From contig DASXZH010000021.1 of the NCBI GenBank assembly GCA_036502005.1, forward strand, positions 157,976 to 221,975: a stretch of 64,000 bases of DNA. Reading direction: 5' to 3'. The stretch comes from DASXZH01 sp036502005. GTDB taxonomy: Bacteria > Armatimonadota > Fimbriimonadia > Fimbriimonadales > Fimbriimonadaceae. Position numbers and translations under genes: made by a program. A model generated the notes under the pieces. That model did not search any database. It saw nothing but the letters and a program-made list of their open reading frames with translations, and was not told the origin of the DNA. Positions 8,061 through 16,867 of the stretch are shown here, one piece after another; within the stretch, counting starts at the first letter, position 1; every line of letters begins with the position of its first letter.

Positions 8061-8396
8061 TTAATGAAGAGTTTTCTGGCGAGCATAGGCGGCGCTGCGC
8101 TCAACCCAATAAATAAACTTATCGTAGTTGTCCAGCACTTCTCTGGGCATGCGAACGTATTCGCGCATCGGTTCCGCTGCAGGATCGGGACGTAGAGGCT
8201 CGGCACCCGGTATCGTGAGAGCTTCTTGCACATCAACGGGCGAAAGCTTTAATCCAATCTCTTCGCCGACGAGAAACGCGAACATTTTTTCGCCGGTGTA
8301 GATCCCCATACCACCAAACATGCGCCGAGCCCGGACATCGTAGCCTTCGGCGGCGCGCATCATTTGCTCGTAACGAATGGGTCGATAGACCTCCAT
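8061..8396 (-). CDS. TfoX N-terminal-domain protein
   Basis: About 111 residues with the TfoX/Sxy N-domain pattern: RRMFGGMGIYTGEKMFAFL, then GLKLSP, and a YVRMPREVLDNYDKFIYWV end. I chose the ATG at 8396 (MEVYRPIRY) because GGAGGAG sits 4 bp upstream; an upstream in-frame start would add 15 residues. In Gammaproteobacteria TfoX regulates competence, but isolated N-domains in other phyla have no proven role. It lies 37 bp upstream of the permease gene on the same strand and may be co-transcribed with it. Confidence 0.8.
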   Translation of the reverse strand: MEVYRPIRYEQMMRAAEGYDVRARRMFGGMGIYTGEKMFAFLVGEEIGLKLSPVDVQEALTIPGAEPLRPDPAAEPMREYVRMPREVLDNYDKFIYWVERSAAYARQKTLH

Positions 8397-8621
8397 ACAT
8401 CTCCTCCCCCGGGCGATTAGGGGCTGCGGACTGGACTTCATAGTTCAGTCGAAGGTCTATTTTACCCTTCTACGCCCAGTATTTGGGGCAGTAAAGTCCC
8501 GATTCTGGTTAGAAACATCGAAAAGCTGTGTTTTCGCGAAGCAGAAGGAGGTGACAATACGTCACGCAATGTCCTCAAGGAGCTAATATCTCAACTGCCT
8601 TTGTACATTAAGCCGCAAGTG

Positions 8622-9047
8622 TTACTGCTCTCGCCAGTTTTCTAGTTCTAGCGGGAAGCCGAGGTCGACAATTCGTTGATAGTGCTTAATGTTGTTCGTG
8701 ATTAGAACCCGTTCGTTTTCCATTGCGGTAGCCGCGATGAAGGGATCATTGGGTCCAATCGGCTGTCCATTCTTTAGAAGCGCGCCCATGATATTCCCCG
8801 CCAGGATCGCTTCCGCACGTTGCACGTCGAAGGTCTCGAACGTGTCGGCTTTCGCCATGAAATCGGCCAGGGTCTGCGGACTACGTGAATTGTTCACGAT
8901 TCCTTTGATCGACTCGGCCAGCGTGACCACCGAAATCGAAAAACACCGAAATACGCGCAAGTATTGAAGCGCTTTCTCGTTTACTTCTGGATATCTCCGA
9001 TCAAAGACATAGGACAACATGTCCGTGTCGATAAGTGCTTGCTTCAC
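8622..9047 (-). CDS. vapC: PIN-domain ribonuclease toxin, VapC-like
   Basis: A 141-residue PIN-domain protein expected to cleave RNA with Mg2+. Acidic residues of the active site are visible: D7 and D9 in LIDTDML, E45 in VTLAES and D101 in PNDPFIAA. The usual final ND is NN (N118-N119) in ITNNIKHY. The start codon overlaps the antitoxin stop by 4 bp (ATGA), the standard toxin-antitoxin arrangement. The frame is intact, so this is the only apparently complete toxin-antitoxin pair in the window. The gene symbol follows the family and is not proof of orthology. Confidence 0.85.
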   Translation of the reverse strand: MKQALIDTDMLSYVFDRRYPEVNEKALQYLRVFRCFSISVVTLAESIKGIVNNSRSPQTLADFMAKADTFETFDVQRAEAILAGNIMGALLKNGQPIGPNDPFIAATAMENERVLITNNIKHYQRIVDLGFPLELENWREQ

Positions 9048-9388
9048 TTTCCGGGATCCGTATAGCGCAACGCCCGTTCTTCAACCACTTGCAGAATAGA
9101 ATCCACGATATCTGGCCGATCGGCAAATAGACCGATTACGCTTTCAGGATTGTCCGTCGACAATGGTGGATTAGGCCCTTTGCCTTTCTTGCGGCGTAGT
9201 TCGGTCACAAGCTCGTGGCGTTCCTTCCGCTCCTGGGGAGTCGCCATGGTGCCAACTTCCGATGCATGAACGGCGTTAATCCCGGTTTCGATTAGCAGGA
9301 GGACAGCTTCGTCGTGGCTAATATGGTTTTGTTCGGCGAACTGCTGCACCCCTTGTTCAATGTTGCTCGGCAAATGTTCGTAGTTCAT
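9044..9388 (-). CDS. Antitoxin partner of the VapC-like toxin
   Basis: A 114-residue protein directly upstream of, and overlapping by 4 bp, the PIN toxin gene. The N-terminal 40 residues look like a short helical DNA-binding or dimerisation domain (IEQGVQQFAEQNHISHDEAVLLLIETG). The middle is strongly charged (QERKERHELVTELRRKKGKG), and the C-terminal tail could wrap the toxin. AGGAG (AAGAGGAGTTAACAGC before ATG) supports the start. No exact antitoxin family can be assigned; the role is inferred from position. Confidence 0.7.
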   Translation of the reverse strand: MNYEHLPSNIEQGVQQFAEQNHISHDEAVLLLIETGINAVHASEVGTMATPQERKERHELVTELRRKKGKGPNPPLSTDNPESVIGLFADRPDIVDSILQVVEERALRYTDPGK

Positions 9389-9546
9389 GCTGTTAACTCC
9401 TCTTAACCCTAAATTCCAGTCCTACTTAGAATATTGGCACTTATTAATCTACGATAGACTTCTATTTGTACTCGCGGCTTTGCCCTTGCAAGAATGATCT
9501 GCAATCCCAGCGTATGCAGCCATACGATTCTCACTGTTGAAAAATG

Positions 9547-11613
9547 CTAATTCATTTCTTTAGCAGCTCCGGCAGCGGTTGCAAAGGGCCCCAGCGTCAT
9601 TCCGTCCTTCACTACATACAGGCCAGTCGGCCCCCTCTGCAAATCCTCCCGAGCGTGGCCCTTGGCGGGTGCCACAAAGTCGAGCGGGCGAAGCCGGTAC
9701 AGCTCGGTCGCCATTTCAACAGCCGATCGCCCGACAGCAAACGCATAAGGCCGTTCCATAGAGAGGGCCGCGCAGTAGTAGCCTGCCGCGTGGATACCGA
9801 GCTCCGCCGCGGCAGGCTCGCACTGCAAGATCGCAGCCCGGGCGTCATGGGCTAGTTCGGAAGATATAGCAGCCGTGTTTGGGTTGCCCGCCAATAACCG
9901 TGAGTAATCGATCATGAGTCGAATCTCTCGGGCCGTGCAGGATTCGTAAAGGTTGTCAGCAACTTCGGGAGTCAAATAATCTTTTGGGAGGCCGCGTGGA
10001 GAAGACCGTGCCATCAACCATGCGCCTGGAGTGCTAAGTTCAAAAATCCGTTTCGCTTCAAGCAAAACATGCAAGCCTTGGTTCAGCGCCTTGCCATCTC
10101 CGCGTGCCAGAAAGAATTGCAATGCAGCATCGGCATAGCCAAGATAATCGGTCAGTTCGGGGCCTCCATGATGCTGGCGTAGCCAATGGTCCAGGTTATC
10201 ACCCCGACGGAGAAGCTCCAGCGCATCCTTAATCGGTTGCGCATCATCGATTCTGTCATCGCCCCAAAGACGGGCGCTTTCTAACATTCTGGCAGCCGAA
10301 AAACCGTTCACGTCGGCGTATCCGATGATGCCATAACGGGGGCGAATCTCCCTCTTAAGCACTTTCATATCGGCTAAAACGCTACGCAGTTGATTTCTTT
10401 GCAGATTGAACACAGTAGGGTCAGCAACAAAAGGCACCAGTTGCGGATTCTTGGCTAGGTCCAGATTCAGATACTTAATCGCCCAATGCCGGTCCCCTTC
10501 TGTCAGTAGATCCGTATTCCAAAAATCGCGGATATCTTTGGCGGAAAAGCTGGAATGAAGGCTTCGGCCATCCGGCCCCTCATCGCCGACGCGGCATGAG
10601 CCTAGAAGGCCGTGGTCTTGAACGAACTTATCAAGAAGGCAATCAAAGGTGGCGGTCGCCGCTTCGGTGGCGTATGGGCTGTGAATGAGCTCTCCATAAT
10701 CCGCGCAAGCAAGCATCATTTCAGCGTTGGAGACAGTGACCTTGTCAAACTGGAGGTTCGTCCAGCCTTTATCGCAGGCCCTAAAAAACCCGCCGTCGAG
10801 CCAGTCCCGCAAAGGCGACGAGAGCACTCTTCCAAGAGAATTGTAGAGTGCTGGTTTGTCGCCCATCATCATAAGGAACCTATAGGCCTGAGGCACCAAC
10901 ACCTGCATCTCGTCAGTTGGCGTTCCCCCAAAATGTGGATCGATGGCTGTCTCGATGTCGTGTACTTCTGAGCTGAAACTCGGCGGCACAGGCTGATGAG
11001 GGGCCATGATCAGATTGATATCGTTCAGCAAGTCTTGGTGAACTTGGGACTTAGCCACCGCAATAGCGTTTGCGGGGGATTGATTCCGTGCCTGCATCAG
11101 ATCCTGCGTCACTGCAACGTCATCGATGTGTTCGCTAAGGGTCCCCGAGGGCAAAAAGTCGTACATGGCCCCGAACTTGGAAACGAAATAAGATTGGTTA
11201 CCGACCATCAGGCCAAGGGCATATTTGGACACCGGGAAATAGGCATTCAGCCACTCTGGGTTCTCATCACAATCCACTCGAACGGGGACAAAATCAGAGG
11301 AAATCAGCGCTTGAAGATCGGCATCGGCAAACGCTAGCCGGTCCGACTTCCGGGCTGGCTGGCTCCATTCGGCACCTGACACTAACAGAATCGGACTGTT
11401 TGTTTCGACAGCTTGGACAAAGGCATCGTCGGAAAGTGGCAGCCAGCCAATTTGTTCAATACGTGCCTGTTGCAGGTAGTCGCCACGGTCGGAATAGCTG
11501 TTCAAGGTTTCGGGAGTCGGCAAAAAGGGGTGAAGGAGCTGAACAGCCGCCCCTAGGATTGCGAGGATTGTGACAACCGCCGTCACAATGGCGAATCTGG
11601 GGCTACGGCGCAT
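9547..11613 (-). CDS. Large membrane-anchored DUF255/thioredoxin-like protein without active cysteines
   Basis: A 688-residue protein with an N-terminal hydrophobic anchor (residues about 8-28). Residues about 55-135 resemble the thioredoxin-like DUF255 domain (DDAFVQAVETNSPILLVSG ... SSDFVPVRVDCDENPEWLNAYF), but the CxxC motif expected after the first strand is replaced by AEWSQPA, so redox activity is unlikely. The remaining about 550 residues are helical with many aromatic residues and no catalytic motif I can name. The body is probably outside the cytoplasm. It is divergent from gatC with 36 bp between the start codons. The function is unknown. Confidence 0.65.
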   Translation of the reverse strand: MRRSPRFAIVTAVVTILAILGAAVQLLHPFLPTPETLNSYSDRGDYLQQARIEQIGWLPLSDDAFVQAVETNSPILLVSGAEWSQPARKSDRLAFADADLQALISSDFVPVRVDCDENPEWLNAYFPVSKYALGLMVGNQSYFVSKFGAMYDFLPSGTLSEHIDDVAVTQDLMQARNQSPANAIAVAKSQVHQDLLNDINLIMAPHQPVPPSFSSEVHDIETAIDPHFGGTPTDEMQVLVPQAYRFLMMMGDKPALYNSLGRVLSSPLRDWLDGGFFRACDKGWTNLQFDKVTVSNAEMMLACADYGELIHSPYATEAATATFDCLLDKFVQDHGLLGSCRVGDEGPDGRSLHSSFSAKDIRDFWNTDLLTEGDRHWAIKYLNLDLAKNPQLVPFVADPTVFNLQRNQLRSVLADMKVLKREIRPRYGIIGYADVNGFSAARMLESARLWGDDRIDDAQPIKDALELLRRGDNLDHWLRQHHGGPELTDYLGYADAALQFFLARGDGKALNQGLHVLLEAKRIFELSTPGAWLMARSSPRGLPKDYLTPEVADNLYESCTAREIRLMIDYSRLLAGNPNTAAISSELAHDARAAILQCEPAAAELGIHAAGYYCAALSMERPYAFAVGRSAVEMATELYRLRPLDFVAPAKGHAREDLQRGPTGLYVVKDGMTLGPFATAAGAAKEMN

Positions 11614-11649
11614 TCGTACAAATCCTATTACCTGTGCTAAACTCGGACC

Positions 11650-11940
11650 ATGTCCATTTCACTTGACGAAGTCCGCCACGTGGCGCGCCTCGCTCGTTTG
11701 GACCTCGATGATTCGGAGGTTCTGGCGCTGCAGGGCGAGCTAAATTCATTGCTGGGGCACTTCGGAGATATTCAATCAATGGACGTAACGGGAATCCAGC
11801 CCGCTTCACACGCAGTTGCTGTGCAAAATGTTTGGTCAGAAGATCGGCCCGGCATTTGCCTCACACGGGAAGATGCGTTACGCAACGCGCCCCTAAGCAA
11901 AGCTGGGTTGTTCGTGGTCCCCACGATTATAGAGGATTAA
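11650..11940 (+). CDS. gatC: Aspartyl/glutamyl-tRNA amidotransferase subunit C
   Basis: A 96-residue GatC, the small subunit that stabilises GatA on GatB in the enzyme that converts Glu-tRNA(Gln) and Asp-tRNA(Asn) to the amide forms. Family features are MSISLDEVRHVARLARLDL at the N terminus and the C-terminal REDALRNAPLSKAGLFVVP. The length is normal. It is followed after 3 bp by gatA, so the two are translated together; gatB is not in this window. Confidence 0.95.
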   Translation: MSISLDEVRHVARLARLDLDDSEVLALQGELNSLLGHFGDIQSMDVTGIQPASHAVAVQNVWSEDRPGICLTREDALRNAPLSKAGLFVVPTIIED

Positions 11941-11943
11941 CGG

Positions 11944-13404
11944 GTGCTGACGCACCTTAGCGCGGCCAAACTCGCGGCCAAGATCCGGGAAAAGGAAGTT
12001 TCCACCGTTGAAGTGGCGGAAGCCTATCTCAAGGCGATCGCGGATAACGATTCAAAGTACAAGTGCTATCTCACCGTCGACGAAGAATCAGTTTTGGACC
12101 AAGCCCGGGCGGCTGAGCACAAGATCAACTCCGGCGAAGCCGGGCCCTTAACGGGCGTGCCCATTGCTGTTAAGGACAACATGTCCACGCGGGGCTTACG
12201 CACAACTGCGGCCTCCAAGATTTTAGATAATTACGTGCCTCCCTACGATGCCAGCGTGATTCTGCGGCTGAAGGCCGAAGGATGCGTTATTTTAGGCAAA
12301 ACCAACCTGGATGAGTTTGCGATGGGGACCTCGACCGAATTTAGCGCCTACCACCCAACCAACAACCCCTGGGACGTAACCCGTTCGCCGGGGGGAAGTT
12401 CCGGCGGCTCCGCTGCTGCGGTGGCGGCAGGGCTGGCGCCGGTTGCTTTGGGTTCCGATACGGGCGGCTCGATTAGGCAGCCCGCCGCGTTATGCGGTGT
12501 TGTTGGGTTCAAGCCGACCTATGGCCGGGTCTCACGCTACGGGCTTATCGCATTCGGCTCGAGTTTGGATCAAATCGGGCCTTTGGCAACCACCGTGGAA
12601 GACGCGGCTCTGCTGAGCCAGGTGATTTCCGGCCACGATCCCGCCGACAGCACTTCTTTGGAGATGGCCCCGATTCGGGTTGGGCACGTTCGCGACGGTT
12701 CGATTAAGGGGGCCAAGATCGCCCTTCCGAAAGAGCTCTTTGCCGAGACCAATGATCCCGGCGTAATGGCTGCCATTCACGCTTCTATTGAAAAGCTGAA
12801 GAAGGAGGGTGCGGAGTTTACAGAAATCTCTCTTCCCTCGATTGAGTTTGGCGTGACCACATACTACATCATCGCACCCGCCGAGGCGAGCAGCAACTTG
12901 GCCAGGTTCGATGGCGTTCGGTACGGAGTTCGAACGACAGGAACGGGGCACATCGACGTGGTTGAGCGCACCCGATCGGAGGGCTTCGGCCACGAGGTTA
13001 AAGCCCGCATTATGATCGGGACCTATGCCCTGTCCGCCGGATACTACGACGCATACTATTTGAAGGCGCAACAGGTTCGGGCTCTAATGCAACAGGAATT
13101 CAATAAGGCCTTTCAGCAATACGATTTCATCCTCTCGCCAACAAGCCCGATTCCTGCATTTAAATTAGGGGAACTGAAACAGGACCCGATGGCGCTTAAG
13201 CTATTAGACTTCTGCACGATCCCCGCGAATTTGGGGGGAATGCCCGCTATTTCGCTCAACTGCGGTTTTTGCGAAGTCGATGGAACTAAACTGCCAGTGG
13301 GACTTCAGCTAATTGGGGCGCCGCTTCAGGACGAGAAGCTGCTGCAGGCCGCATACGTCGTAGAACAAATTCTGGATGCCACGGAAAGACCGCCCGGAAC
13401 GTAA
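11944..13404 (+). CDS. gatA: Glutamyl-tRNA(Gln) amidotransferase subunit A
   Basis: A 486-residue amidase-signature enzyme that frees ammonia from glutamine for the GatCAB complex. The Ser-cisSer-Lys triad is visible as K77 (PIAVKDN), S152 (SPGGSSGGS) and S176 (SDTGGSIRQP), spaced as in the S. aureus enzyme. It starts at GTG 3 bp after gatC, preceded by GAGG. The length is typical. The C-terminal end is intact (QLIGAPLQDEKLLQAAYVVEQ). Confidence 0.97.
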   Translation: MLTHLSAAKLAAKIREKEVSTVEVAEAYLKAIADNDSKYKCYLTVDEESVLDQARAAEHKINSGEAGPLTGVPIAVKDNMSTRGLRTTAASKILDNYVPPYDASVILRLKAEGCVILGKTNLDEFAMGTSTEFSAYHPTNNPWDVTRSPGGSSGGSAAAVAAGLAPVALGSDTGGSIRQPAALCGVVGFKPTYGRVSRYGLIAFGSSLDQIGPLATTVEDAALLSQVISGHDPADSTSLEMAPIRVGHVRDGSIKGAKIALPKELFAETNDPGVMAAIHASIEKLKKEGAEFTEISLPSIEFGVTTYYIIAPAEASSNLARFDGVRYGVRTTGTGHIDVVERTRSEGFGHEVKARIMIGTYALSAGYYDAYYLKAQQVRALMQQEFNKAFQQYDFILSPTSPIPAFKLGELKQDPMALKLLDFCTIPANLGGMPAISLNCGFCEVDGTKLPVGLQLIGAPLQDEKLLQAAYVVEQILDATERPPGT

Positions 13405-13413
13405 AGTGATCAA

Positions 13414-14211
13414 ATGAACGATATCCAAAAGCAGGATATGAGGCTGTTCGTGAAGGAACTGTTTCGCCCTATTCGGATATTCATGCTCATCCTGGTGGTC
13501 GCTTTCTTTGCTATGTGGGTGACCGTAACTCGGTTCGGCCCCCATTGGCAGTTTGGAGTCGCGCTTTTTTTCTTTACGGAAGCCGTGTGGGGCATATCCT
13601 CGTTCAACACTTCCAAGCGTAAGCGTTTTTACAGCAAGCGGTTTGAGGCGATGTGGGCCGGATGCCAAGATCGTCTGGCTCGCTTTGAAGAAGTTCTGAA
13701 AAAGATGCGACGAGAGCAAGTGGCAGACCTCCATGAAATGCCGAGGACCATTCGCCGAGTTGGCGACAATCTTTATTTGGCGTTAAGAAGGGCCGATATG
13801 ATCACGGTTGAAGTTAACAAGACCGAGAAGGATATGTACGGCGGACCCCCGATTTGGCAATCCCCCTCTAACGACCCTCAGGCGAAGGAACTCTACCGAA
13901 TCGCCGATAAGAACATCGCGGAATACCGCCAGCAGTTTGCGGGTGTCATGGCCGGCGTACACCGGGCAGAGGCGCAGAGCGCAGTCTTTATGACGACTTT
14001 GGATTCGCTGCGCATGAAGATGATCGGCTATCGGCTGGTTGGAAAGAACCCCGAAATGTCGAGCCAAGATTTCTTGGAAGCACTTGGCGAAGCCAAGCTG
14101 CAGCTTCATGCGATTGACCAGGCTCTGGATGAGCTGGATTTCAGCCAGATGCCGCAGATGATTGCGGTAGTGCCACCTCCGATTCCGGAGGAGCTTCGAC
14201 AAGGCAATTAA
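13414..14211 (+). CDS. Hypothetical membrane protein with long helical cytoplasmic tail
   Basis: A 265-residue protein. Two hydrophobic segments at residues about 21-40 and 48-63 form a hairpin; the rest is charged and helical, probably coiled-coil (KKMRREQVADLHEMPRTIRRVGDNLYLALRRADM). It ends with a proline-rich tail (IAVVPPPIPEELRQGN). The start ATG lies 10 bp after gatA, so it may belong to the gatCA operon. I do not recognise the family. The gene ends against a terminator hairpin shared with the convergent lipoprotein gene. Confidence 0.75.
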   Translation: MNDIQKQDMRLFVKELFRPIRIFMLILVVAFFAMWVTVTRFGPHWQFGVALFFFTEAVWGISSFNTSKRKRFYSKRFEAMWAGCQDRLARFEEVLKKMRREQVADLHEMPRTIRRVGDNLYLALRRADMITVEVNKTEKDMYGGPPIWQSPSNDPQAKELYRIADKNIAEYRQQFAGVMAGVHRAEAQSAVFMTTLDSLRMKMIGYRLVGKNPEMSSQDFLEALGEAKLQLHAIDQALDELDFSQMPQMIAVVPPPIPEELRQGN

Positions 14212-14239
14212 AAAAGACGGCTACCGAAACCGGTAACCG
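14210..14239 (-). terminator. Rho-independent terminator of the Thr-rich lipoprotein gene
   Basis: On the minus strand a 9-bp stem, CGGTTACCG with CGGTAGCCG and a short loop, is followed by TCTTTTTTAATT. It lies about 25 bp after the lipoprotein stop and overlaps the end of the convergent gene. Confidence 0.85.
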
Positions 14240-14263
14240 CCCAATAGTTAACGCGAGGCTAAG

Positions 14264-14497
14264 TTAGCCTGTTGTTTTTGTCGTAGACGTGCTCGTGCTA
14301 GCGCCGGCCGCAGGTGCGGGGGCAGCAGCACCGGTTGTTCCAGCCGGCGGGGTCGTCGTCGATGTGGACGCCGTACCGGTGGTAGCAGTCGGAGTTGTCG
14401 TAGTTGTCGTTGTCGTGCCTTCGTCACCCTTAGGGCCACAGCCGACCATTAACGCAGCGAGCACGCCAGCGGCGAGCAATGTTATTACTTTCTTCAT
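14264..14497 (-). CDS. Small threonine/alanine-rich lipoprotein
   Basis: A 77-residue protein with a signal peptide MKKVITLLAAGVLAALMVGC and a lipobox ending at C20. The mature part is almost wholly low-complexity Thr, Ala, Gly and Pro (runs of T, then TTTPPAGTTGAAAPAPAAG). I chose the ATG at 14497 because AGGAGG sits 6 bp upstream. It would be an outer-membrane or periplasmic lipid-anchored spacer; no folded domain is present. The N-terminal design resembles the two larger lipoproteins at 61-62.2 kb. Confidence 0.8.
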   Translation of the reverse strand: MKKVITLLAAGVLAALMVGCGPKGDEGTTTTTTTTPTATTGTASTSTTTPPAGTTGAAAPAPAAGASTSTSTTKTTG

Positions 14498-14566
14498 TTT
14501 CAACCTCCTGAGTTGAGCGGTGTCGATCCGCAAATATTCCTTCTCTTTTAGGAATACCGCAGAATT

Positions 14567-15079
14567 CTACCAGAGCCCTCCGCCCATTCCTCCGCTGGAA
14601 GAAATTTCACCCATAATTTGTTGATAGGCTTCCTCGGGAGCTGAGGCGCCGGTGACTTTCCAATGCTCCGAAGGGAAGAACAACAGAGTTTTGTCGTGCT
14701 CTTTGTGAAGCTTGAAAGTTACATTCGGCATCTTGATGGAGTTGTTTAGAAGAGAAATATCGAGGTCGGTAGTTACCGTTGCATCATCCCCGTCGATTTT
14801 TGGGTTGATGGCTCCAAGTTTGATATCCGGGTGATACTTTCTGATAAAGCTCGCGAACTGGTTGTTGATGTCGTATTTTTCGCCGTTCACTTGAACATTG
14901 CTTGCCAAATATTCCACAACTCCGCCCGCGCGGCCCTCTTTGGAGGCTTTTACGGCATTCGCCAAAGCAGTCTGGATCTGATCTTGATCGCTGGGTTTTG
15001 GTCTCAAAAGTATGAAACCGACAGTGCCTATGAAAACCAAAGCTAAGCCGATCAGGGCCTGAAGTTTTTTCCTATTCAC
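14567..15079 (-). CDS. Hypothetical signal-anchored protein, NTF2-like
   Basis: A 170-residue protein with a basic start and one membrane segment (ALIGLALVFIGTVGFILL, residues about 8-25). The soluble part begins with a helix (DQIQTALANAVKASKEG) and continues with beta-rich sequence (VQVNGEKYDINN, ATVTTDLDISLL), a pattern like periplasmic NTF2/SnoaL-type domains. It ends in SSSGGMGGGLW. It lies 2 bp downstream of ribF, so it is likely in the same operon, though no functional link is evident. Confidence 0.7.
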   Translation of the reverse strand: MNRKKLQALIGLALVFIGTVGFILLRPKPSDQDQIQTALANAVKASKEGRAGGVVEYLASNVQVNGEKYDINNQFASFIRKYHPDIKLGAINPKIDGDDATVTTDLDISLLNNSIKMPNVTFKLHKEHDKTLLFFPSEHWKVTGASAPEEAYQQIMGEISSSGGMGGGLW

Positions 15080-15081
15080 AA

Positions 15082-15987
15082 CTACTTGACGCGAATAACG
15101 TCCGCTACATCTGAAGCAATCTGCGCTTTTAGGTCTTCTAGATTCGCGAAAACCCGTGATTCTCTCAGGCGACGAGTCACGGCCAAGCTGACCTCAGAGC
15201 CATAAATCTCCTCGCCGGGATAGTCGATCAAATAAGCTTCAATGGTTCGGAGATTGTCCACCGAGGGCCGCACTCCAATGCTAATCGCAGCTTTGAAGCG
15301 CCCCAGGGGCGTGTCACAGTAGCCTGCGTAAATGCCATCGGCGGGTGTCACTTGCTGAAAGGAACGCGCAAGATTGAGGGTTGGGTAACCAAGGGTCCTA
15401 CCTAAGCGCTGACCCGGCACAACGATCCCCGGAATGATGAACGGCCGACCCAGCAGTTCTGCTGCGGCCTCGACGTCCCCTTCCGAGATTAGAGACCGAA
15501 TCTGGCCACTGCTTACGCGGACTCCGCGATGAAGAAACGGAGGCACGATATGAGTTTCCAAGCGCGCGGCTAACCATTCCGGGGTTCCTTCGCGGCCTTT
15601 GCCAAAGGTGAAATCATGCCCCTCGACGGCGCAAATTGCATGCAGTCGCTCTACGAGGTAGCTCTCAAGAAAGTGGCTTGCAGAAATCTTGCTAAAGGCT
15701 TCATCGAAGGCCAGAACCACTGTGATTGCCACGCCTAACTCCGCAAACTGCTCCAAGTTGGATTGCTGTTCGGCAATATATGGCGGACACTTCTCCGGTG
15801 CAAGCACCGCAGCAGGATTTCGATCGAACGTGACTAAAATGCATGGCAAACCGCGTTGCTTGGCTTTATCCACGGCGGTGCGGATCACTTCTCGATGGCC
15901 TATATGAACGCCATCGAACGTTCCCATGCACACGACAGCGCTGTTCCATTCGGCTGCCAAAGATTCGACCCCAAAATGCACCTGCAT
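15082..15987 (-). CDS. ribF: Bifunctional riboflavin kinase / FAD synthetase
   Basis: A 301-residue enzyme that makes FMN from riboflavin and then FAD. The N-terminal nucleotidyltransferase domain shows GTFDGVHIGH (22-31) and, near its end, SSGQIRSLISEGDVEAA. The C-terminal flavokinase domain shows GRTLGYPTLNL, GVRPSVDN and TIEAYLIDY with the catalytic Glu. The length is typical. The ATG directly follows the stop of the upstream membrane-protein gene, implying coupling. FAD supply is relevant to ThyX here, but the genes are not linked. Confidence 0.95.
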   Translation of the reverse strand: MQVHFGVESLAAEWNSAVVCMGTFDGVHIGHREVIRTAVDKAKQRGLPCILVTFDRNPAAVLAPEKCPPYIAEQQSNLEQFAELGVAITVVLAFDEAFSKISASHFLESYLVERLHAICAVEGHDFTFGKGREGTPEWLAARLETHIVPPFLHRGVRVSSGQIRSLISEGDVEAAAELLGRPFIIPGIVVPGQRLGRTLGYPTLNLARSFQQVTPADGIYAGYCDTPLGRFKAAISIGVRPSVDNLRTIEAYLIDYPGEEIYGSEVSLAVTRRLRESRVFANLEDLKAQIASDVADVIRVK

Positions 15988-16404
15988 CTAGATCGGCCAC
16001 CCGCTAAGGCTATAGAGGCTGATAACGCCTGCTTCGAATACGGCGCACATGGCGAGCACCTGCCAATGCTGCCAAATTGCAATGGGCGCGACCTGAGCCG
16101 GCAGCTTCTCCAAGGCGCTGGGAGCAGTCGTGAGAAGGCGTCCTAGAAGAAGAATTAACGAGCAGTGAATTAACGGAAGCGTAATGTTGTTTGGAAATGG
16201 CTTCTTTGCTTGCGGTCTTAACCCCTCGAAAAACGTGCCGAGGATTCCAACGACCAGGCTCGTAACGGCGGGAATAGACAAGACTGCTATGACAACCTGA
16301 ATTTGAAGCTGGTGAGACCGATAGAGGACGAAAAAGCCCACCAAGCCGGAACACAGGAATAAAGCTAAGGGAGCTCCGGGTCTCGAAACGGTCCTCTTAG
16401 CCAC
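15988..16404 (-). CDS. Small integral membrane protein
   Basis: A 138-residue protein with about four hydrophobic segments (ALFLCSGLVGFFVLY; VVIAVLSIPAVTSLVVGILG; LPLIHCSLILLLGRLL; VLAMCAVFEAGVISLY). No conserved motif is visible and I cannot name the family. Its stop codon abuts the ribF start, so it heads a three-gene leftward operon with ribF and the signal-anchored protein. Confidence 0.75.
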   Translation of the reverse strand: MAKRTVSRPGAPLALFLCSGLVGFFVLYRSHQLQIQVVIAVLSIPAVTSLVVGILGTFFEGLRPQAKKPFPNNITLPLIHCSLILLLGRLLTTAPSALEKLPAQVAPIAIWQHWQVLAMCAVFEAGVISLYSLSGWPI

Positions 16405-16441
16405 GAGTTAGATTTTAGCTTACTGAGCGCGGCGCGGTTCT

Positions 16442-16867
16442 CTAAGCTTTCTTGCCGGGCTTATTAGCGCTGGCCGCGTTCAGATCCGCTGCGGCACGAA
16501 AAAGAACTTTTAACTCTTTCTCGTCAATCTTTTCACCTTCTTTGATATCGATTGCCCGCCGGACGTTGCCTTCCAGGCTGGAATTAAAAAGCTTGGCCGG
16601 ATCCGGCAGCGCGGCACCTTTTGCAAAGGTCATCTTCACAGTCGTTTTGTAAGTTTCGCCCGTGCAAATGATGCCATTGGAATACCAAGTCGGAGTGCCA
16701 GACATTGCGTTGGAGGGTTTCTTCCACATCATTTCCTCCACGACATCAGGCACTGCCTCTTTCATGAGGCTTCGAACCTTGGCGAGGGCCTCCCCTCGCC
16801 AATCGCCCAAAGATCTAATTCTCTCATCAAGCTCCTGAGAGCCGGTTGCTTCCAATTCTTTATTCAT
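16442..16867 (-). CDS. DUF1801 / YdhG-like protein
   Basis: About 141 residues with the DUF1801 pattern: RIRSLGDWRGEALAKVRSLMKEAVPDVVEEMMWKKP, then PTWYSNGIICTGETYKTTVKMTFAKGA and a C-terminal DIKEGEKIDEKELKVLFRAA. The ATG at 16867 overlaps the end of the SRPBCC gene by 8 bp (ATGAATAA), indicating coupled translation. The family is common beside ArsR/AHSA1 genes, but its biochemical role is not established. Confidence 0.85.
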   Translation of the reverse strand: MNKELEATGSQELDERIRSLGDWRGEALAKVRSLMKEAVPDVVEEMMWKKPSNAMSGTPTWYSNGIICTGETYKTTVKMTFAKGAALPDPAKLFNSSLEGNVRRAIDIKEGEKIDEKELKVLFRAAADLNAASANKPGKKA

